The notes under the pieces: model-generated
The model's database searches: none
What the model saw: only the letters and a program-made list of their open reading frames with translations
What the model was told of the DNA's origin: nothing
DNA from: an uncultured Ruminococcus sp.
Lineage (GTDB): Bacteria; Bacillota; Clostridia; Lachnospirales; Lachnospiraceae
Direction of reading: 5' to 3'
NCBI GenBank assembly: GCA_900541505.1
Contig: UQKK01000020.1
Span: 1-63,764 of the forward strand
Length of the DNA stretch: 63,764 nucleotides
Program-made: the position numbers and the translations under genes
Shown: piece by piece, positions 53,396-62,914 of the stretch
Layout: the number at the start of each line of letters is the position of its first letter
Numbering within the stretch: position 1 is the stretch's first letter

Positions 53396-54451
53396 ATGAA
53401 AAAATTTTTGTCATGTATTTTGTGTGGAGCATTGGTGGCGGGGATTTTAGCAGGATGCGGCGGAAAGGATGATACGGCAGCGGGAGGAGACAGCGGTTCC
53501 GCACAGCTCGGACTTATCACAGGAACCGGAGGGCTTGGCGATAAAAACATGAACGATGCGTCATATGAAGGTCTGAAGACTTTGGAGGCGGACGGTGTAA
53601 AAATCAGTGTGGTAGAGCCGGATGAAAAATCTGATTTTGCGAACCTGGAGACATTATACGCGGAGACAGAGGAGTATGAGGCAATTTTCTGTATTACATA
53701 TGAGCAGACAGATGCATTGGCGAAGGTTTGCCAGCAGTTCCCGGACCAGAGATTTGTCCTGGTGGATTCTGAGGTTGAGGCGGATAATGTGACAAATGTT
53801 CTGTTCCGCCCGGAAGAAACAGGATTCCAGTTGGGCGTGCTGGCAGGACTTTTGGAAAAGGAGAACGCGCTGCCGTTTTTAAATGAGGAACAGAAGGTCG
53901 GATTTGTAGGCGGACAGGATAATCCTGTTATTAATCAGTTCGCTGCAGGGTATGAAGCGGGCGTCTTATTGGTGAATCCGGAGGCAGAGGTAGAGATTTC
54001 TTATGTGGGAAGTTTTTCTGACCCTTCCAAGGCAACAGAGCTGGCAAACGGTCTCTATGACAACGGATGTGACATTGTCTTTGCCTGTGCAGGCGGTTCC
54101 GGCTTAGGTGTATTCTCATCCGCTGAGAAAATGAACGGGTATGCTTTTGGAATCGAAGTAAATCAGAATGACAACGCGCCGGATAATATTATCGCATCAG
54201 GTATAAGGTCTTGGGAAACAGTTATGCAGGATGTAGGCAACAAAGCCATCGCCGGAGAACTGGAAGGCGGAACAATGACATACGGACTGGCGGAAGGAAC
54301 CCTGGAAATTGGATATGAGAACAGCAATGTCGAAGTGAGTGACGCTGTGAAAGCAGAAGTAGATACTTACATGGATAAAGTAATTTCCGGTGAATATCAG
54401 CTTCCGAAAACGTTGGATGAAGTGGATAGTTTCTTAAGTGAAAATCAATAA
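53396..54451 (+). CDS. BMP/PnrA-type nucleoside-binding lipoprotein
   Basis: A 351-residue lipoprotein with a signal peptide and lipobox (LVAGILAGCGG, Cys near residue 21), then the Bmp domain (LGLITGTGGLGDKNMNDASYEGL, GFVGGQDNPVINQFAAGYEAG, CAGGSGLGVFSSA). This family binds purine nucleosides outside the membrane for the ABC importer that follows. AGGAGGAAAACAG precedes the ATG. First transport gene of the salvage operon. Confidence 0.92.
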   Translation: MKKFLSCILCGALVAGILAGCGGKDDTAAGGDSGSAQLGLITGTGGLGDKNMNDASYEGLKTLEADGVKISVVEPDEKSDFANLETLYAETEEYEAIFCITYEQTDALAKVCQQFPDQRFVLVDSEVEADNVTNVLFRPEETGFQLGVLAGLLEKENALPFLNEEQKVGFVGGQDNPVINQFAAGYEAGVLLVNPEAEVEISYVGSFSDPSKATELANGLYDNGCDIVFACAGGSGLGVFSSAEKMNGYAFGIEVNQNDNAPDNIIASGIRSWETVMQDVGNKAIAGELEGGTMTYGLAEGTLEIGYENSNVEVSDAVKAEVDTYMDKVISGEYQLPKTLDEVDSFLSENQ

Positions 54452-54471
54452 GACTGGGGGTAAGTCTATCG

Positions 54472-55986
54472 ATGGAACATTTGCTGGAAACCAGAAAGCT
54501 GACAAAGAAATTTGGAGATTTTGAGGCAAATAAAGAGGTTGATTTCTGGTGCGATGAGGGAAAGGTGACATCGCTGCTGGGAGAAAACGGGGCCGGTAAA
54601 TCCACACTGATGAATACCATTTACGGATTGTATCAGCCGGATGGAGGGAGCATTTTATATCAGGGAAAACCTGTAAAATTTAAAAGCCCCAGGGATGCTA
54701 TTGCCTGTGAGATACAGATGGTACATCAGCATTTTATGCTGATTGAAGAGTTGAGCGTCGCGGAAAATGTGGTCATGGGAAATGAGCCGAAAAAGAAGAT
54801 GCTGTTCAACAGAAAGGAAGCCGAGAGGAGAGTGCGGGAGATTTCAGATACATATAACTTTGGAATCGACCCCTCCCTGTCGGTGGAGGAACTCTCCGTC
54901 GGGGAAAAGCAGAAGGTGGAAATCATCAAGGCGCTTTATCACGGGGCAAAGCTGCTGATTCTGGACGAACCGACGGCGGTGCTGACGCCCCAGGAAACGG
55001 AAGGGCTCTTTCAAGTGATACGGAAATTAAAGGAGGACAACCGCTCCATTATTATTATCACCCATAAATTGCACGAGACCATGGAAATCGCGGACGAAAT
55101 CTTTGTGCTGCGGCATGGCGTGATGGGCGGATTTGTCAAGAAGGAGGAGACAGACCTCTATAAATTGACGTGCATGATGGTGGACCATCAGCCGAAGGTA
55201 TTTGAAAAAGAAAAACCGATTTTGGGCGATATGGCGCTGAAAATTGAAAATGTCAGCTATACGCGCCCGGATGGAATCAAAGTGTTAGATGATGTGAATC
55301 TGGAAGTAAAAGGCGGAGAGATATATGGAATCGCGGGAATTGAAGGCAACGGACAGTTGGAATTGCTGGAGGTCATCAGCGGCATCTTGAAACCGTTTAC
55401 AGGAACACTGGAAGTATTAGGAGAGGACATTAAAGCGAAGCGCACAAAGGAAATCATTGGTATGGGCGTGGCATTTATCCATTCGGACCGTATGGAGAGA
55501 GGGCTTTTGCTGGGTCAGAATGTTCCGCTCAATGTCCTGCTGGGAAATCAATACAGCAGTCTGGCGACAACCAAAAAGAAATTGGACTATAAAAAGATGG
55601 ATGCCATGATAGACCAGATTTTTGAACAGTATCAGGTTTCACCGCCGAATAAAACCCTTTTGCTGAAAAATTTTTCCGGAGGGAATCAGCAGAAGATTAT
55701 CATTGGAAGGGAATTTTACAGAAAACCCAGGCTGGCAGTTATCGCTCATCCTACAAGGGGTGTGGATATCGGCACCTGTGAGATTATCCATGAAAGTATC
55801 CTTCAGTTAAAGCGGGAGGGAGCAGCCATACTCTTGATTACTGCGGATTTTGATGAGTTGTTCCGGCTCAGTGACAGGATTGGTGTCATGTATGAAGGAC
55901 ACATTGTGACAGAAAACGCGGCAGAGACGTTCACTCCGACGAAACTGGGGCTCTATATGGGAGGAGGCAGTGAAGATGAAGAGTAA
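54472..55986 (+). CDS. nucleoside ABC importer, tandem ATPase
   Basis: A 504-residue protein with two ABC domains, like RbsA/NupA. The first has GENGAGKST (near residue 36) and LSVGEKQKVEIIKA with DEPTAVLTP. The second has GIEGNGQLELLE in place of Walker A, FSGGNQQKIIIGRE and HPTRGVDIGT, so the second site is degenerate as usual in this family. It powers uptake of nucleosides bound by the preceding lipoprotein. Confidence 0.92.
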   Translation: MEHLLETRKLTKKFGDFEANKEVDFWCDEGKVTSLLGENGAGKSTLMNTIYGLYQPDGGSILYQGKPVKFKSPRDAIACEIQMVHQHFMLIEELSVAENVVMGNEPKKKMLFNRKEAERRVREISDTYNFGIDPSLSVEELSVGEKQKVEIIKALYHGAKLLILDEPTAVLTPQETEGLFQVIRKLKEDNRSIIIITHKLHETMEIADEIFVLRHGVMGGFVKKEETDLYKLTCMMVDHQPKVFEKEKPILGDMALKIENVSYTRPDGIKVLDDVNLEVKGGEIYGIAGIEGNGQLELLEVISGILKPFTGTLEVLGEDIKAKRTKEIIGMGVAFIHSDRMERGLLLGQNVPLNVLLGNQYSSLATTKKKLDYKKMDAMIDQIFEQYQVSPPNKTLLLKNFSGGNQQKIIIGREFYRKPRLAVIAHPTRGVDIGTCEIIHESILQLKREGAAILLITADFDELFRLSDRIGVMYEGHIVTENAAETFTPTKLGLYMGGGSEDEE

Positions 55987-57019
55987 AATAAAAAGAATAT
56001 TGGGCAAAACATCGATTCCTGTCCTTTCCATATTGATTGCGGTAATCGTGGGAAGCATCATCACGCTTGCGTGCGGCTATTCCCCTCTTGCGGCATACAC
56101 CTCTCTTTTAAAAGGCGCCTTTGGCTCTGCTAATTCGGCGCTGGGAACTCTGGAAAAGTGTGTGCCCCTGATATTCTGCGGTCTGGCTGCGATGGTGTCC
56201 TTTAAGAGCGGGATGTTTAACATCGGTTTGGAGGGGCAGGCGGTCGTGGGAGCCATCACCTATATTTTGACAGGTCTGCATCTGCAGTTTCTCCCGCTGC
56301 CCCTCCACGTACTGGTGTGCGGCGCGTTGGCTATGCTTGCGGGCGGTCTGTGGGCAGGCATTGCCGGAGCTATGAAGGTGTATTTTGGAGCAAACGAAGT
56401 CGTATCTACGATTATGCTCAACTACATTGCCCTGTATTTGGAGGAATATCTGTTCTCCGGTCCATTTATGGACGAGGGCACCATACCACAGAGTGAAGCG
56501 CTGCATGCGGATAAAATGATTCCCGGCATCGCGGGAAGCACGAAAATTACATGGGCGTTTGTCATAGCCTGTGCAGCAGTCATTCTGATTGCAGTGTTTT
56601 ATAAATACACCGTTTCCGGATATAACATGATTGCGGCGGGCGATAACTACAGGGCGGCAGAGGCAGGCGGAATCCGTATGAATAAAGTGCGTCTCCTTTC
56701 CATGGGGATGTCGGGAGCCATCGCCGGACTCGCCGGCGGCATGTTAGTGGCGGCGACATACGGAAGAGATGTGATAGGAATGTCGTCCGGGTACGGATTT
56801 GATGGCATGGCGATTGCGGTTTTAGGACAAAATTCAGCCATAGGAGTCTTTCTCTCCAGTATCCTTTTCGGCGGACTCAGGACGGGCAGTTTATCCATGT
56901 CCATGTTTGAGGGAGTTCCCTCGGAGCTTGTCTCCATCCTCCAGGGTCTCATCATATTGACGGTATCTGCGCCGTTGCTGATTAAATCGCTTAAATGGAA
57001 GAGGAGGAGTGAGGGATGA
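55976..57019 (+). CDS. nucleoside ABC importer permease 1
   Basis: A 347-residue BPD_transp_2-type permease with about nine membrane segments; GLEGQAVVGAITY and YRAAEAGGIRMNKVRLLSMGMSG (cytoplasmic coupling loop) mark the family. The start at 55976 follows GGGAGGAGG inside the end of the ATPase gene, an 11-base overlap. Pairs with the next gene product. Confidence 0.9.
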   Translation: MKSKIKRILGKTSIPVLSILIAVIVGSIITLACGYSPLAAYTSLLKGAFGSANSALGTLEKCVPLIFCGLAAMVSFKSGMFNIGLEGQAVVGAITYILTGLHLQFLPLPLHVLVCGALAMLAGGLWAGIAGAMKVYFGANEVVSTIMLNYIALYLEEYLFSGPFMDEGTIPQSEALHADKMIPGIAGSTKITWAFVIACAAVILIAVFYKYTVSGYNMIAAGDNYRAAEAGGIRMNKVRLLSMGMSGAIAGLAGGMLVAATYGRDVIGMSSGYGFDGMAIAVLGQNSAIGVFLSSILFGGLRTGSLSMSMFEGVPSELVSILQGLIILTVSAPLLIKSLKWKRRSEG

Positions 57020-57912
57020 ATTATATTTTAAATATTATAGCGACATCCATACGTATGTCTATCCCTCTGGGATATGCGGCAATCGGCGGCGCCATCTCCG
57101 AATTTTCGGGAATCGTAGCGCTTGGGCTGGAAGGATTTATGACAATCGGGGCATTTACAGGTATCGTGGGCGCCTATTATTCGGGGAGCGCCTGGGTCGG
57201 CGTACTCACGGCTATGCTGGCAGGTGTTTTGTTTGCCCTGGTTTTCGGGGTGTTCTGTATCCGGTATCAATCAAACCAGGTTGTAGCAGGTGTGGGAATG
57301 AACATCATTGCGGAGGGATTGGTTTCCGTTCTGATGATAAGCATATTCGGCAGCAAGGGGAAATCAGCGATTGTGACAGCCCTTCCGGAAATCCATATCC
57401 CTGTTCTCAAAGACATCCCGATTTTGGGGACCATCTTCTCAGGGTACAGCGGACTTGCTTATCTTTTAATCTTAGTGATGGTAGCGGCGTGGATTATTAT
57501 CTATAAAATGCCGATTGGAATCAGACTGCGCGCCACGGGAATCAATGAGACTGTTGTGGACAGCTTGGGGCTTCGCGCCAACCTCATTAAGTATGTGGCG
57601 GTCATGGTATGTGGAGGGCTCTCTGCGCTGGGAGGCGTGTTCCTTTCCCTAAGCCAGTTGAATTTTTACAGCAAAGACATGGTCGCGGGACGTGGATATA
57701 TCGCACTGGCAATCTTTGTATTTGCCAAGAAAAATCCCATATACTGTATGCTGGTGTCCATCCTGTTCGGACTGACAGAGACGATACAGCTTCGGATGCA
57801 GGTACTGCCGATACCGACACAATTTTTGTCTATGATACCGTATCTGTGCACGCTGATTATGCTCTTATGCACGGTCAGAAGTAAGAAGAAAAAGAGGAAA
57901 GAATATGTATAA
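57016..57912 (+). CDS. nucleoside ABC importer permease 2
   Basis: A 298-residue permease with the same family hallmarks (GLEGFMTIGAFTG; RLRATGINETVVDSLGLRANL as coupling loop). Its ATG overlaps the preceding stop (ATGA). It completes the importer. The next gene overlaps it by eight bases, which ties transport to nucleoside phosphorolysis. Confidence 0.9.
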   Translation: MNYILNIIATSIRMSIPLGYAAIGGAISEFSGIVALGLEGFMTIGAFTGIVGAYYSGSAWVGVLTAMLAGVLFALVFGVFCIRYQSNQVVAGVGMNIIAEGLVSVLMISIFGSKGKSAIVTALPEIHIPVLKDIPILGTIFSGYSGLAYLLILVMVAAWIIIYKMPIGIRLRATGINETVVDSLGLRANLIKYVAVMVCGGLSALGGVFLSLSQLNFYSKDMVAGRGYIALAIFVFAKKNPIYCMLVSILFGLTETIQLRMQVLPIPTQFLSMIPYLCTLIMLLCTVRSKKKKRKEYV

Positions 57913-58720
57913 AACAGAAGAGTTCAGAGAATATGTCCAGGATATCATCGATTATCAGCCGCAGATTGGTCTGGTGCTGGGAAGCGGGCTCGGGGAATAC
58001 GGGGAGAAACTGGAACATCCGCAGTTCATTGAATACAAATCCATCCCCGGATTCCCGGTATCCAAAGTGGAAGGACATAAGAACAGATTTATCTTGGGGA
58101 CACTGTACGGCAAGAAGATAATCGCCATGCAGGGAAGATTCCACTATTACGAGGGAATTGAACAAAGCATGATGGCGCTGCCTGTTAGAATCATGAAGAT
58201 GGCTGGAGTGAAAACGATTATCCTGACAAATGCCGCGGGCGGACTCAATCCCTCGTTTAAGCCCGGCGACTTAATGGTGATTTCCGACCACATCAATTTT
58301 TCCGGGTCAACACCTCTGCGGGGAGAAAACGACGACAAAATGGGTCCCAGATTCCCGGATATGTCCGAGGTCTACGCAAAAGAATACCGCCGTAAGATAC
58401 AGAAAATCGGCGAAGAAAAGAACTTACAATTAAAAAGCGGAGTCTACGTGATGTGTTCGGGACCGGCGTATGAAACTCCGGCGGAAGTGCGTATGTTCCA
58501 GATGTTAGGCGGAGATGCCGTGGGGATGTCGACCGTGCCGGAAGCCGTTGCCGCCGCACACTGTGGAATGAACGTTATCGGTATCTCGTGCATTACAAAC
58601 CTGGCAGCAGGGATACTGGACCAGCCGCTATGCCACAGTGAGGTTGTGGAGACGGCCCAGAAAGTAAAGCAGGACTTTGAAATGCTGATAGATACTATTA
58701 TCAATGAAGTGATTGAGTAA
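57905..58720 (+). CDS. purine nucleoside phosphorylase
   Basis: A 271-residue trimeric-type PNP: GLVLGSGLGEYGE (phosphate site, near residue 22), KVEGHKNRFILG (His), MQGRFHYYEG, LTNAAGGLNPSF and PAYETPAEVRMFQMLGGDAVGMSTVPEA (Glu and Met purine site). GLVLGSG and the EGH motif are complete. It splits inosine, guanosine or xanthosine to base and ribose-1-phosphate. Fourth enzyme or transport step of the operon. Confidence 0.93.
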   Translation: MYKTEEFREYVQDIIDYQPQIGLVLGSGLGEYGEKLEHPQFIEYKSIPGFPVSKVEGHKNRFILGTLYGKKIIAMQGRFHYYEGIEQSMMALPVRIMKMAGVKTIILTNAAGGLNPSFKPGDLMVISDHINFSGSTPLRGENDDKMGPRFPDMSEVYAKEYRRKIQKIGEEKNLQLKSGVYVMCSGPAYETPAEVRMFQMLGGDAVGMSTVPEAVAAAHCGMNVIGISCITNLAAGILDQPLCHSEVVETAQKVKQDFEMLIDTIINEVIE

Positions 58721-58739
58721 AAGGCGGAGGGCTGAAGCA

Positions 58740-59372
58740 GTGGACAGAGAACAGGAAGTGCTGATTGAGCAGGTAAAGGACGAGGCGAAGGCGATATTTA
58801 AAGGAGATTACAGCGGACACGATATCTCTCACACCATGCGCGTATACAGCCTTGCACTGGAGATTGCCAAATCAGAAAAGGCAGATTTGTTACGTGTTGC
58901 GCTGACAGCCCTTCTGCACGATGCAGATGACTATAAAATCACTGGGAAAGATGACGGAAGTCTGGAAAACACAGTCGATATCCTCGGCAAAATCGGTTTG
59001 GAAGAAAGCGTAAAGCAAAAGATTTGTGAGGATATTAAAAACCTCTCTTTTCGGGGGAACGGGAAAACCGTTCCGGCGAGTATGGAGGGGAAAATCGTAC
59101 AGGATGCAGACCGCCTGGATGCTATGGGCGCTGTGGGGATTGCGAGGACCTTTGCCTATGCGGGAAATAAAAATCTGCCCCTCTATGACTATGCAGGGGA
59201 TGGTGATTTGGATAATCCGGGCAGGGATTCTGCGGTTGGACATTTTTATAGGAAGTTACTGAAATTGAAAGATTTTATGAATACAGAAACAGCGAAGAAG
59301 ATGGCAGAGGAAAGACATCGTTTTATGCTTGATTTTTTAGATAGATTGAACACAGAGATAGGAGCGGAATAA
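58740..59372 (+). CDS. HD-domain phosphohydrolase
   Basis: A 210-residue HD hydrolase of the YedJ/PF01966 type: GHDISHTMRVYSLA (His, near residues 26-40), LLHDADDYK (HD, near 66-70) and DADRLDAMGAVGIART (Asp, near 125). Start is the GTG at 58740 with GGAGGG nine bases upstream; an open stretch from 58713 overlaps the PNP stop but lacks a site. It may remove phosphate from a nucleotide intermediate; the substrate is open. Confidence 0.8.
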   Translation: MDREQEVLIEQVKDEAKAIFKGDYSGHDISHTMRVYSLALEIAKSEKADLLRVALTALLHDADDYKITGKDDGSLENTVDILGKIGLEESVKQKICEDIKNLSFRGNGKTVPASMEGKIVQDADRLDAMGAVGIARTFAYAGNKNLPLYDYAGDGDLDNPGRDSAVGHFYRKLLKLKDFMNTETAKKMAEERHRFMLDFLDRLNTEIGAE

Positions 59373-59373
59373 A

Positions 59374-60639
59374 ATGACAGATTCTTTTGTGATGAGAGGA
59401 AACTTCTGTTTTTGTACAAAAGAACGAAGATTGACGACATATACAGAGGCTTACTGTGTCGTGACAGAGGGAATATCCAAGGGGATATTTGAGGAAATTC
59501 CCAAAGAATATGAAAATTTGGATGTGATAGATAACCGGGATAAGGTCATTATCCCCGGAATGATAGATTTACACGCGCACGCGCCGCAGTACGCTTTCAG
59601 AGGTCTGGGGATGGAGTTGGAGTTACTGCAGTGGCTCTATGAATATACGTTTCCGGAAGAACAGAGGTATGAAGACCTTGAATATGCGGAAAAAGCATAC
59701 CGGATTTTTACGGAGGATTTGAAAAAATCAGCGACCACCAGAGCCGTCATATTTGGGACCATTCACACAGAGTCCACGCTGCTGCTCATGAAAATGTTGG
59801 AAGAAGCAGGATTGTGCTGTTATGTGGGTAAAGTCAACATGGACAGAAATGTCCCGGATTACTACATAGAAAGTACAAAAGAGTCCATTGCGCGGACAAA
59901 AGAATTTATCAAAGAAGCAGAGAGGGTGTTTAAAAACGTAAAGCCCATCCTGACACCCAGATTCATTCCCACATGTACGGATGAACTTATGAAAGAACTG
60001 GCACTGCTGCAGAAAGAGACCGGACTTCCGGTGCAGTCCCATTTGTCAGAGAGCAGGAGTGAAATCCAGTGGGTGAAAGAACTGTGCCCGGAGGCAGAAT
60101 TTTACGGCGATGCGTATGACAGGTTCGGGCTGTTTGGGAATGGATGCAGGACCATCATGGCGCACTGTGTATCGTCCTCGGAAAAGGAGATGGAACGTCT
60201 GAAGTCGAATGGCGTGTATGTGGCACACTGCCCCAACTCAAATATGAATCTCTCATCCGGTATCGCGCCCGTGAGAAGATTCCTCGAAAAGGGAATCCAT
60301 GTGGGATTGGGAACCGATATCGGGGCAGGACACAGCGTATCCCTTGTTGAAGAAATGGTGAGCGCAGTGCAGGCATCCAAGATGCGCTGGAGATACGTGG
60401 AGGAAGAAGACCCTATCACCATGATAGACGCCTTTTACATGGCGACAAGAGGAGGCGGAAGCTTCTTCGGCGATGTGGGGAGCTTTGAAAAAGGATTTGA
60501 GTTTGATGCTGTCGTGATAGACGATTCAGGAGCGCGGACAACGATGGATTTGGATGTCGCCGCGAGACTGATGAGAATTTTCTATTTATATAAAGAATGT
60601 GAAATGACACAGAAATATGTAAAAGGGAAAGCGATTTAA
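59374..60639 (+). CDS. guaD: guanine deaminase (amidohydrolase)
   Basis: A 421-residue amidohydrolase. DLHAHAPQYAFRGLG (metal His pair and the HAPQY that marks guanine deaminases, near residue 66), VQSHLSESRSE (His, Glu), MAHCVSSS (His) and GLGTDIGAGHS (Asp) are all present. It converts guanine to xanthine and ammonia, the step after the PNP. Its ATG starts two bases after the HD gene's stop codon. Last gene of the operon; a terminator follows. Confidence 0.9.
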   Translation: MTDSFVMRGNFCFCTKERRLTTYTEAYCVVTEGISKGIFEEIPKEYENLDVIDNRDKVIIPGMIDLHAHAPQYAFRGLGMELELLQWLYEYTFPEEQRYEDLEYAEKAYRIFTEDLKKSATTRAVIFGTIHTESTLLLMKMLEEAGLCCYVGKVNMDRNVPDYYIESTKESIARTKEFIKEAERVFKNVKPILTPRFIPTCTDELMKELALLQKETGLPVQSHLSESRSEIQWVKELCPEAEFYGDAYDRFGLFGNGCRTIMAHCVSSSEKEMERLKSNGVYVAHCPNSNMNLSSGIAPVRRFLEKGIHVGLGTDIGAGHSVSLVEEMVSAVQASKMRWRYVEEEDPITMIDAFYMATRGGGSFFGDVGSFEKGFEFDAVVIDDSGARTTMDLDVAARLMRIFYLYKECEMTQKYVKGKAI

Positions 60640-60649
60640 AAAAAGAAGA

Positions 60650-60685
60650 AAATCCTCGGAGGTATGACTCCGGGGATTTCTTTTC
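60650..60685 (+). terminator. terminator of the purine-salvage operon
   Basis: AAATCCTCGGAG (60650-60661) pairs with CTCCGGGGATTT (60668-60679), one G-U pair, loop GTATGA, then CTTTTC. The 60686-60870 gap holds no gene that I see. Confidence 0.8.
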
Positions 60686-60870
60686 GCCAAAATGGATTTT
60701 TGTTATCTTTTTGCCTGTTCATAAAATAGCATATGAACTCGGCATAGTCAAGTTTACGCATTCCCGCTGAAATTATTCCTATATAAAAAAGAAAACCTGT
60801 TCCAAAGTAAAATTGACAATCCATCATATATGAAATATGCTGATAATACAAAGCAAGAAGGAGAAGACAT

Positions 60871-61572
60871 ATGAGAAAAGTAGTCGGCATTATGCCGCTT
60901 TATGATGATGAAAGAAAAAGTTATTGGATGCTGCCCGGATATATGAAGATGCTGGAGGCGGAAAACGCGGTTCCTATGATGCTCCCGCTTACCGCAAAGT
61001 CAGATGAACTGGATTATTTTCTTGAAATTTGCGGCGGATTTTTATTGACAGGAGGGCATGATGTTTCCCCATCTGTTTACCAGTCGGACAGGAAACCGTG
61101 GTGCGGCGGGTGTTGTACCATGCGCGATGAGATGGAAGGCTATATACTGAAAAAAGCTGTAAAACAAGATAAATCGGTTTTAGGGATATGCAGAGGTATC
61201 CAATTTATGAATGCTTGTTTTGGGGGAACTTTGTATCAGGATTTGGATACAGAATATGAAAGTCATATCAATCATCACATGAAACCGCCATACGACAGGA
61301 CCGCACACCATATCACGATACAAAAGACAAGTCCGCTTTATGATATTTTAAATCAAGAAGAAATAGGTGTGAACAGTTATCATCATCAGGCAATAAAAGA
61401 CTTGTCACCTGATTTTGAAGTGATGGCAGTGTCTGAAGACGGTCTGGTTGAAGGAATCTATATGCCCAACCATAAGTACATAGCAGGAGTGCAGTGGCAT
61501 CCGGAATTTTCCTTTGAGACGGATGAAAACAGCAAAAGAATTATAAAATCATTTGTTGAATCTATTGACTAA
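60871..61572 (+). CDS. gamma-glutamyl-GABA hydrolase-like class I GATase
   Basis: A 233-residue PuuD-type peptidase C26: LLTGGHDVSPSVYQ, LGICRGIQFMN (Cys nucleophile, near residue 108), and GVQWHPEFSF (His-Glu, near 206-208). It would hydrolyse a gamma-glutamyl amide in putrescine or similar amine breakdown. AAGGAGAAGACAT precedes the ATG. Stands alone between a terminator and an inverted repeat. Confidence 0.87.
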   Translation: MRKVVGIMPLYDDERKSYWMLPGYMKMLEAENAVPMMLPLTAKSDELDYFLEICGGFLLTGGHDVSPSVYQSDRKPWCGGCCTMRDEMEGYILKKAVKQDKSVLGICRGIQFMNACFGGTLYQDLDTEYESHINHHMKPPYDRTAHHITIQKTSPLYDILNQEEIGVNSYHHQAIKDLSPDFEVMAVSEDGLVEGIYMPNHKYIAGVQWHPEFSFETDENSKRIIKSFVESID

Positions 61573-61598
61573 TCTGTAAAGGGTGGCAGATAAGAATT

Positions 61599-61644
61599 TA
61601 GTGTACTGTCTCATTATACTGAAAGTCAATGAGACAGTACACTA
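61599..61644. repeat. perfect 17-base inverted repeat
   Basis: TAGTGTACTGTCTCATT (61599-61615) and AATGAGACAGTACACTA (61628-61644) are exact complements around a 12-base loop. It lies between the convergent PuuD and Fic genes and has no T-run. It may be a terminator-like hairpin, a palindromic intergenic repeat or the relic of a small transposable element. Confidence 0.7.
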
Positions 61645-61695
61645 GTTATGAGAAACAGGTGAAAGGAGTCATCCGTACGGACGGTCCAAAACCGT

Positions 61696-62433
61696 TTACT
61701 GATATTCTTCGCTAAGAAAATAGGCGACTTTTTCGATGTATTTTTTCTGTTCTTCTGCAAATAGCTTTTCCAAAAGGTCTGTTTTATTGATTTCCCGATA
61801 TTCCTTCAGACCATCAATATATCTTATCCGGTTTTGATTCTCAATAACAAAGGGAACCAAGTCAGATTTTAAACATTCCCGGAATAAGATAAGTCTGCCG
61901 GTTCTGCCGTTACCGTCCTGGAAGGGATGAATGGACTCATATCTGGCGTGAAATTCTGCGAGAATGGAAAGGTCTCTTATCTTCTGGCTGTGATACCATA
62001 ATAAAAGCTCCTCCATTTTTAAAGGGACATCTTTAGGAAGTACAGTTTCATACATTCCAATCATATTTGGGCGCGTTTTAAAGTCACCGATGGCATATCC
62101 ATTTGCACGGTCCTCAAAGACGCCGCTTTTCAGCTCATAATGAAAGACCTTTATGAGGCTGGCAGAAAGAGGCTCTTCCAGCGTATCAACCATTTTATTG
62201 AACATCAGAAAGTGTCCGTTCATTTCTTCTACATCTTTGGCGCGGTAATAATCATCGCTCACCGGTAATATTCCCGTATCAAACAATGAGGCGGTCTGTT
62301 CTTCTGTTAATGTTGAACCTTCGATTTTATTCGAGTTGTATGCCAAAGCTCGTTGTGTATACGCATAAATACCAGAACGGTCAAACTTTTTCCGCTCTAT
62401 TTGGAAACGGTGTATCAGCTGTTCGTTTCTCAT
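61696..62433 (-). CDS. Fic-family protein (probable AMP transferase)
   Basis: A 245-residue Fic protein with the intact HPFQDGNGRTGR motif (near residues 151-162) for nucleotide transfer to a Ser, Thr or Tyr. An N-terminal inhibitory motif of the S/TxxxEG type (SNKIEG, near 34-39) marks a self-inhibited class II Fic. Start at 62433 is placed by GGAG upstream; an ATG at 62445 is an alternative. No partner gene is adjacent. Target unknown. Confidence 0.87.
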   Translation of the reverse strand: MRNEQLIHRFQIERKKFDRSGIYAYTQRALAYNSNKIEGSTLTEEQTASLFDTGILPVSDDYYRAKDVEEMNGHFLMFNKMVDTLEEPLSASLIKVFHYELKSGVFEDRANGYAIGDFKTRPNMIGMYETVLPKDVPLKMEELLLWYHSQKIRDLSILAEFHARYESIHPFQDGNGRTGRLILFRECLKSDLVPFVIENQNRIRYIDGLKEYREINKTDLLEKLFAEEQKKYIEKVAYFLSEEYQ

Positions 62434-62697
62434 AGTAATCTCCATTCCGCCGCCTTACAGTTGGCAGCACATATCGCTCCTTACATTTTCAATGAAATCA
62501 TTTTACCACAATACAACGGCAAGATACAGAGAAGGTTTTGATGTATTTTGTCAAAATTCTTGTTTTTCTTTCGTACACCCCTCTATGGAGTACATTTTAA
62601 TCTGCGGATTTTACATCGAATCGCGGGGAATAAGGTGAGTTGACGATATGGGATATATGCCATATACTGATGATATAAAGAGAAAAGGATAAAAATT

Positions 62698-62863
62698 ATG
62701 TCTAAATTTACTATAGTATTTTATGAAGATATGAATGGCGGTAAGCAGGTTGAGGTTTTTTTGAGGTAGGCTCAGATATAACACGCGTTTATTGAAACGG
62801 TTAGCAGAAGGGATGGGAATGGTTTTGAAAATTGAATTTGTGCCTAAGGCAAAATCGAAATAA
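62698..62863 (+). pseudogene. toxin-antitoxin remnant (Gp49/RelE plus XRE tail)
   Basis: An ATG at 62698 with AAAAGGA upstream opens MSKFTIVFYEDMNGGK, the start of a phage Gp49/HigB-like toxin, but stops at TAG 62767 after 23 codons. From about 62783 a second frame reads LLKRLAEGMGMVLKIEF then VPKAKSK with a stop at 62861-62863, the end of an XRE antitoxin. The middle of both genes is deleted. It fills part of the 62434-62914 gap; the rest shows no gene. Confidence 0.6.
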
Positions 62864-62914
62864 CTTTAAAGATATGACGAACTCGACAAGTTTGTATCTT
62901 CAAAGGAGGACCCC

